Positions 59,268 through 64,000 of a DNA stretch of 64,000 nt are shown here, piece by piece; position 1 is the stretch's first letter, and every line of letters begins with the position of its first letter. Both the position numbers and the translations under genes were made by a program. Origin of the DNA: SHVO01 sp964576515. GTDB lineage: Bacteria > Pseudomonadota > Alphaproteobacteria > Rhodospirillales > Rhodospirillaceae. The DNA is taken from assembly GCA_964576515.1 (NCBI GenBank), contig CAZNUW010000001.1:434001-498000 (forward strand). Reading direction: 5' to 3'. Under the pieces are notes generated by a model. It was not told the DNA's origin. It saw nothing but the letters and a program-made list of their open reading frames with translations, and ran no database searches.

Positions 59268-60176
59268 CTAAACCGGATACGCGAGGCGCACCGGCTCGGG
59301 GTCGATCTCGATCCGCGCCGGCAGCGCGGCGATGATGTCGCCGTCGGCCTGCACCGCCTGCCCGGGCGCGCCGTCGACGACGAGCGTACGTCCCGCAATG
59401 ACCGCAACGTCCGGCCACATGGCGATACGGCCGAAGATCAGCGACACGCCGTAGCGCGCCACGCTGAACCAGCCGCGCCCCTTCATCAGCACAACTTGAA
59501 AACTGTCGTCGGCGAGCGCGGCCTTGGGCGCGGCGACAAAGGGGCCGCCGTACCGGCGGCCATTACACGCCACCACCGAGACGCTGCGTTCGGCCTTGCC
59601 GTCGATGGTGACCGCACAAGCGGCGAAGGGATCCCGGAACCCCTGGAGGCCCGCGGTCCACACGTAGGCGAACGGTCCCATGATTTTCTTCAGCGTGAGC
59701 GATACCCGGCTGACGACGTTGGCGTCGAACCCAACTCCAGCCATCATCACGAAGCGCCGGCCGTTGCACAGGCCCACATGGATCGGCCGCAGCGGACCGT
59801 AGACAAGCGCGCGCACGACGGTCGCGGCATCCTTGCGCAGTCCAATTTCGTCGGCGACCACATTCGCGGTCCCAAGGGGAATGATGCCGAGCGCCACCCC
59901 TGTGCCGCGCAGTCCATTCACCACTTCATTGATCGTACCGTCGCCGCCCGCGGCGGCCACGAGATCCACATCGGCCGACGACAGCGCGCGCGCCATCTGT
60001 TCCGCGTGGCCGGGGCGTTCGGTCGTGCGCACATCCACCCGGCAGCCTTCTTTTCGCAGAAGGTTCACGATTTCGTCGAACCGTTGACGCCGATTCCGTC
60101 CGGCGGCCGGATTGAATATTGCAATTATGTGACGATGAGACGCGGACGAAACACCCGCGGAAGCGGCATTTTCCAT
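59268..60176 (-). CDS. Diacylglycerol-kinase-like lipid kinase
   Basis: 302 residues from the ATG at 60176 (GGAGG 4 nt before it; the TTG further up has none). DAGK catalytic fold: IIAIFNPAAGRNRRQRFDEI, TTERPGHAEQMARAL, AAAGGDGTINEVVNGLRG, IPLGTANVVADEIGL, FVMMAGVGFDANVV and VQADGDI near the end. Phosphorylates a lipid such as diacylglycerol. Convergent with the ABC fusion, divergent from the LpxH-like gene. Confidence 0.87.
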   Translation of the reverse strand: MENAASAGVSSASHRHIIAIFNPAAGRNRRQRFDEIVNLLRKEGCRVDVRTTERPGHAEQMARALSSADVDLVAAAGGDGTINEVVNGLRGTGVALGIIPLGTANVVADEIGLRKDAATVVRALVYGPLRPIHVGLCNGRRFVMMAGVGFDANVVSRVSLTLKKIMGPFAYVWTAGLQGFRDPFAACAVTIDGKAERSVSVVACNGRRYGGPFVAAPKAALADDSFQVVLMKGRGWFSVARYGVSLIFGRIAMWPDVAVIAGRTLVVDGAPGQAVQADGDIIAALPARIEIDPEPVRLAYPV

Positions 60177-60294
60177 GGGGCCTCCGCTTACAGTATGCCG
60201 ACTCCCGCTCAAAGTGACACTTCTGTTTCAAGACGATGAAGAGTTCGGGAAAACAGGGGTCGCCCCCCTAGGCATGTGAATCGACCTCACATAC

Positions 60295-61164
60295 ATGGAG
60301 CGCGCGCACTGGTTATTGAGGAGCTTTGTATTGCGCGATATCGGGCACCCGCTGAAATTCAAGACGCTTTTCATCTCCGATATTCATTTGGGCACACGCG
60401 GCTGCAAAGCCGACTTCCTCCTCGATTTCCTTAAACATACAGAATCTGACAAGCTGTACCTCGTCGGCGACATCATTGATGGATGGCGCTTAAAGAAGAC
60501 CTGGTACTGGACCCAGGCGCACAACGACGTGGTGCAAAAGCTTCTGCGCAAGGCGCGCAAGGGCACCGAGGTCATCTACATCCCCGGCAACCACGACAGT
60601 TTCGCCCGCGACTTCCTGGATCACGAATTCGGACAGATCAAAGTCCGCCGCGACGACATCCATGAAACGGTGTCCGGCCAGCGCTTCCTGGTGATGCACG
60701 GCGACGAGTGCGACGGCGTGATGATGTACGCGAAGTGGCTGGCGGTGCTGGGCGATCACGCCTACGTCGCCGCGCTGACCTTGAACACCTGGTACAACGC
60801 CTTCCGCCGCGTGATGGGCCAGCCGTACTGGTCCTTGTCGAAATACCTGAAGCACAAGGTGAAGAACGCGGTGCAGTTCATCTCCTGCTACGAGGAGACG
60901 ATGGCGCGCACGGCGCGCGAGCGCGGCGCCGACGGTGTCGTGTGCGGCCACATCCATCACGCCGAAATCCGAACCATCGAAGGCGTCGCCTACCTGAACG
61001 ACGGCGACTGGGTGGAAAGCTGCACGGCCCTGGCCGAACACCACGACGGCCGCTGGGAGATCATCGACTGGGCGGAAATGCGCGGCGTGCTGCCGACCGA
61101 GGTGGCGCGTGACGACGACCCGGTCGTGGAACCGATCCTGACCGCGCTCGAGCCAACAACCTAG
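60295..61164 (+). CDS. LpxH-like UDP-2,3-diacylglucosamine diphosphatase
   Basis: 289 residues. Calcineurin-like metallophosphatase motifs: SDIHLGTRG, VGDIIDGW, IPGNHDSFARD, LVMHGDECDGV and GHIHHAEIR. Such proteins are larger than E. coli LpxH and typical of alphaproteobacteria; one possibility is cleavage of UDP-diacylglucosamine in lipid A synthesis. The ATG at 60295 lacks a ribosome site; a TTG at 60331 with GAGGAG before it is a good alternative. Starts an operon with the GT4 gene 20 bp further on. Confidence 0.82.
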   Translation: MERAHWLLRSFVLRDIGHPLKFKTLFISDIHLGTRGCKADFLLDFLKHTESDKLYLVGDIIDGWRLKKTWYWTQAHNDVVQKLLRKARKGTEVIYIPGNHDSFARDFLDHEFGQIKVRRDDIHETVSGQRFLVMHGDECDGVMMYAKWLAVLGDHAYVAALTLNTWYNAFRRVMGQPYWSLSKYLKHKVKNAVQFISCYEETMARTARERGADGVVCGHIHHAEIRTIEGVAYLNDGDWVESCTALAEHHDGRWEIIDWAEMRGVLPTEVARDDDPVVEPILTALEPTT

Positions 61165-61184
61165 CCAACACCCTGGGAAGACGC

Positions 61185-62246
61185 ATGCGCATCCTCATCG
61201 TCACCGACGCTTGGCACCCACAGGTCAACGGCGTCGTCCGGACGCTGACGACGCTGAAAGAACATCTGGCCGCCGACGGATATGAACCGGTGATGATCTC
61301 GCCGGAGCAATTCAACAGCGTGCCCTGCCCCACCTACCCCGAGATCCGCCTGGCGCTGTTCCCCGGCCGCAAGATGGCGCGGATCATCGAAAGTCTCCGG
61401 CCTTGCGTCGTGCATATCGCGACGGAAGGCCCCCTCGGCTTGACCGCACGAAGGTACTGCGTCGGCCGAGGCATCCCCTTCACCACCGCCTTCCACACCA
61501 AGTTCCCGGAATACCTGGCGGCCCGCACGCCCATCCCGGCGGCGTGGACCTACAAAACCATGCGCTGGTTCCACGGTCCCTCGTCGGCGGTGATGGTTGC
61601 GACGCAAACGGTCGAGAACGAGTTGGCGAGTCACGGCTTCAACAACATCAAACGCTGGAGTCGCGGCGTTGATACGGGCTTGTTCCGCCCACGCGAGAAA
61701 GATTTCCTCGACCTGCCGCGCCCCATCGCGCTGTATGTCGGACGCGTGGCGGTGGAGAAAAACATCGAGGCGTTCCTGACCTTGCCCGAACCCAAGAGCA
61801 AGGTGGTGGTGGGCGACGGCCCGCAGATGGAGCAGCTCGCGCGAAAATATCCGGACGTGCGTTTTGTAGGTCTGAAGCAAGGCGAAGACCTCGCGCGCTA
61901 CTACGCCGCGGCGGACGTGTTCGTTTTCCCGAGCCTGACCGACACCTTCGGCCTTGTGCTGCTGGAGGCGCTGGCCTGCGGCGTGCCGGTGGCGGCCTAT
62001 CCGGTCGCGGGGCCCTTGGACGTCATCGGCGACGCGCCGGTGGGCTGCCTGCACGAGGACCTGGAGGTCGCGGTGCGCGAAGCGCTGAAGGCCTCGCCCG
62101 AGGCCTGCCGCGCCCATGCGGAGAAATATTCCTGGGCCGCGAGCACCGCGCAGTTCCTGGACAACGTACGGCCGTTCCCGCCGGGAGTCTTCTTCCCGCC
62201 GCGCACACCGCCGTCGCCCAGCGCCCCGGCGGCGGCCCCAGTTTGA
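61185..62246 (+). CDS. Glycosyltransferase family 4
   Basis: 353 residues. GT-B fold: opening VTDAWHPQVNGVVRTLTTLK, FTTAFHTKFPEYLAARTPIP, RWSRGVDTGLFRP, YVGRVAVEKNIEAFL and the nucleotide-sugar end FPSLTDTFGLVLLEALACGV. Homologues glycosylate lipids such as diacylglycerol, which suits the neighbouring lipid kinase and LpxH-like genes. GGGAAGACGC precedes the ATG. Confidence 0.87.
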   Translation: MRILIVTDAWHPQVNGVVRTLTTLKEHLAADGYEPVMISPEQFNSVPCPTYPEIRLALFPGRKMARIIESLRPCVVHIATEGPLGLTARRYCVGRGIPFTTAFHTKFPEYLAARTPIPAAWTYKTMRWFHGPSSAVMVATQTVENELASHGFNNIKRWSRGVDTGLFRPREKDFLDLPRPIALYVGRVAVEKNIEAFLTLPEPKSKVVVGDGPQMEQLARKYPDVRFVGLKQGEDLARYYAAADVFVFPSLTDTFGLVLLEALACGVPVAAYPVAGPLDVIGDAPVGCLHEDLEVAVREALKASPEACRAHAEKYSWAASTAQFLDNVRPFPPGVFFPPRTPPSPSAPAAAPV

Positions 62247-62262
62247 CCTCAGCGGCTCAAAC

Positions 62263-62553
62263 CTAGGGCGCGCCCATCATTTCTTCCTGCTGCTCCTTCT
62301 CGAGACGCGCCTGAGCCTCGGCGGCTTCCTGCGCCGTGATCTCGGCGGGGCTGGAGGCGTCGGCGGGCGTCATGACCTGCCGATCCGGCTGGAACGTCGG
62401 CGGCGCGACCGCCGGACGCGGGCCGGGCGTTTCGGATTCCACACGCGACGGCGGCGCAGGTTCGGCCTCTGGATCGGGGCGCAAAAGCGCAAGCCCCACG
62501 ACAATCGCCGCCAATACGGCGACAAGCACCAGAAGAATCCGCAAGAACGGCAT
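62263..62553 (-). CDS. Small membrane-anchored Pro/Glu-rich protein
   Basis: 96 residues: one N-terminal membrane span (MPFLRILLVLVAVLAAIVVG), then a Pro/Ala-rich and Glu/Gln-rich periplasmic tail ending QQEEMMGAP. Convergent with the GT4 gene. Such short proteins often anchor or link envelope complexes; no family recognised. Confidence 0.6.
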   Translation of the reverse strand: MPFLRILLVLVAVLAAIVVGLALLRPDPEAEPAPPSRVESETPGPRPAVAPPTFQPDRQVMTPADASSPAEITAQEAAEAQARLEKEQQEEMMGAP

Positions 62554-62726
62554 GTGTTTTTCCCAGATGAAAGGGTAACAGGAGAGCGGCCGCGTTAACT
62601 TAGAATCAGAAGGCTTTCTCTACGTTATTGTTTGGTCGCGCCGTTCTCGCGAAAAACCGGTTCCCACTTTTTCGCACGACGCTCTATTGTCTCTTAAACA
62701 CCTTCAGAGACGCAACAGGACCATCG

Positions 62727-63446
62727 TTGGGAAAACTGCTTAAACGCGCCGGCCGCAAACCCACCGTGCAACGGATGGTGGGGGCAACCCTGGCGGCGCA
62801 TATCGCATTGGTGAAGCGCACGACCCGCTGGAAAACGGTCAACGAGGCCGCGGCGCGCGGCGCGTGGGCCGGCGAGAGGCCCGTCATCGTCGCCTTCTGG
62901 CACAACCGGCTGGCCATGATGCCCTATTGCTGGCCGTCGGCGCGGCCGTTCCACATGCTGATCTCGTCGCATCCCGACGGCCAGTTGATTGCGCGCACGG
63001 TGAAACACTTCGGCATCGAGACGGTCGCGGGCTCATCCACGCGCGGCGGCAGCGAGGCCTTACGCGGCCTGGTGCGTCTGATCAAGAACGGGGTGAGCGT
63101 CGGCATCACGCCCGACGGACCGCGCGGACCCCGCATGCGCGCCTCCGACGGCGCGGTCGCGCTCGCCCGCCTCTCGGGCGCGCCCATCGTGCCGGCGGCT
63201 GTGTCGGTCAGCCGACGCATCGTCATGAACACCTGGGACAAGTTGATTGTGGCGCTTCCTTTCGGCGACGGCGCGATGGTGTGGGGCGATCCCATCTCTG
63301 TCGCGAGCGGCGACGATCCCGCGATCGTCCGCGAACGCCTTGAGACGGAACTGACGCGCGTGAGCGCCGAAGCCGATCACCTTGTCGGGCACACCCCCAT
63401 TCAACCGGCGCCCCTTTCTACGGACCTTGTCGATGCAAGCGCCTGA
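62727..63446 (+). CDS. DUF374 lysophospholipid acyltransferase-like protein
   Basis: 239 residues from a TTG at 62727 (AGGA 6 nt before it). DUF374 family: AFWHNRLAMMPYCWPSARPF (the HX4D-like catalytic region), SSHPDGQLIARTVKHFGIET, SSTRGGSEALRGLVRLIKNG and ITPDGPRGPRM. The family transfers an acyl chain in lipid A or phospholipid synthesis in alphaproteobacteria. It overlaps the lpxK start by 14 bp. Confidence 0.85.
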   Translation: MGKLLKRAGRKPTVQRMVGATLAAHIALVKRTTRWKTVNEAAARGAWAGERPVIVAFWHNRLAMMPYCWPSARPFHMLISSHPDGQLIARTVKHFGIETVAGSSTRGGSEALRGLVRLIKNGVSVGITPDGPRGPRMRASDGAVALARLSGAPIVPAAVSVSRRIVMNTWDKLIVALPFGDGAMVWGDPISVASGDDPAIVRERLETELTRVSAEADHLVGHTPIQPAPLSTDLVDASA

Positions 63447-64000
63447 TTTCTGGAAGACCGACAACGTCCTGTCGCGGTTCCTGGACCCGTTCGGCCGCAT
63501 CGTCGGGCACATCACCACGCGCCGCGCGCTGCGCGCGCCGTCGGTAAGCGCCGGTGTGCCGGTGATTTGCGTCGGCAACCTGACAACGGGCGGAACAGGA
63601 AAGACGCCGGTGACCGCATCCATCGTGCGGCGCCTGGCCGCGAAAGGCCGCACGCCCGCCGTGGTGATGCGCGGATACGGCGGCAGCCTCAAGGGACCGG
63701 TGCGGGTGGACACGCGCCAGCACACGGTCGACGAGGTGGGCGACGAGGCGCTTCTGCACGCGCGCAACGGCGCGGTGTGGGTGTCGCGGGTGCGCGCCGC
63801 CGCCGCCGCGCCGGCCGCCGCCGACGGCGCGGATGTCCTGGTGATGGACGACGGCCATCAGCACGCAAGCCTTGCGAAGGATCTGTCGCTGATCGTCGTC
63901 GACGGCCGCGCCGCGTTTGGGAACGGCCGCCTGTTCCCCGCAGGCCCTTTACGCGAGCCCGTGCGTGACGGCCTGGCCAGGGCCCATGCGGCCGTCGTCA
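63433..64000 (+). CDS. lpxK: Tetraacyldisaccharide 4'-kinase (partial)
   Basis: 189 residues before the window end. P-loop GGTGKTP at 53-59 with VGNLTT before it, PAVVMRGYGGSLKG, VDEVGDEALLHARNGAVWVS and the Walker B-like VLVMDDGHQHASLAKDLSLI. Adds the 4'-phosphate of lipid A in the inner membrane. Overlap with the DUF374 gene shows one operon. Confidence 0.93.
   Translation, partial: MQAPDFWKTDNVLSRFLDPFGRIVGHITTRRALRAPSVSAGVPVICVGNLTTGGTGKTPVTASIVRRLAAKGRTPAVVMRGYGGSLKGPVRVDTRQHTVDEVGDEALLHARNGAVWVSRVRAAAAAPAAADGADVLVMDDGHQHASLAKDLSLIVVDGRAAFGNGRLFPAGPLREPVRDGLARAHAAVV

Overview
The window is GC-rich bacterial DNA, most likely from an alphaproteobacterium. The clues are an alphaproteobacterial-type glutamate-cysteine ligase, yacG beside a short RNase E/G, a DUF374 acyltransferase in front of lpxK, ubiA/ubiD-type genes, and a FixK/FNR-like box. 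The genus cannot be fixed from the sequence alone. Two parts are obvious: an integrated temperate tailed phage (about 1-25,875, its left end outside the window) and ordinary chromosome (25,876-64,000). They meet at a tRNA-Phe gene. PROPHAGE: A CI-like S24 repressor (15,982) sits between two divergent transcription units and is flanked by 17-bp operators of the type TGTGCAT-N3-ATGCACA. The left unit (minus strand) runs Cro-like protein, CII-like protein, small proteins, an adenine methyltransferase-like protein, DUF4031, and a large primase-helicase fusion. Beyond a cluster of GGTGACA repeats (possible replication origin) it continues to HNH nuclease, small and large terminase, a fused prohead protease-major capsid protein, portal, a collagen-like repeat protein and a head-tail connector. 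The collagen gene is broken by a 100-N assembly gap. The right unit (plus strand) is a chain of small, translationally coupled genes with a ParB-like protein, a phage-borne DNA polymerase sliding clamp, a Cys-rich mini-protein, an ASCH-like protein, a DUF5131 (Gp37/Gp68) protein and finally a large serine recombinase. The recombinase reading frame runs into the antisense strand of the tRNA-Phe gene. Seven copies of one palindrome, GCGCACGSCGTGCGC, are scattered over the prophage, six of them at gene edges; I saw none in the chromosome. CHROMOSOME: After tRNA-Phe come yacG and an RNase E/G, then surface-polysaccharide genes (GT2, a capsule-type protein, a HAD protein). A polyamine pair follows (deoxyhypusine synthase-like and type III ornithine decarboxylase). 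Next are a frameshifted MAPEG gene, a methyltransferase, phosphofructokinase divergent from a hemerythrin gene with an FNR/FixK box between them, chorismate mutase, gshA, rsmE, ubiA, a GAF-HD-GYP protein and a ubiD-family decarboxylase. MaoC and HxlR genes are divergent around a clear operator. Then come envelope and small proteins, a second ketopantoate-reductase-like gene, an OmpW-like porin and pmbA. The last 8 kb is an envelope and lipid block: a lipoprotein, a remarkable ABC exporter-cNMP-degenerate GGDEF fusion, a diacylglycerol-kinase-like protein, an LpxH-like phosphatase, a GT4 glycosyltransferase, DUF374 and lpxK (cut by the window end). The most unusual items are the prophage-specific palindrome family, the ABC/cNMP/GGDEF fusion with a nucleotide-binding domain that has lost its key residues, the recombinase that reads through its presumed integration site, and the phage ParB-clamp pair.
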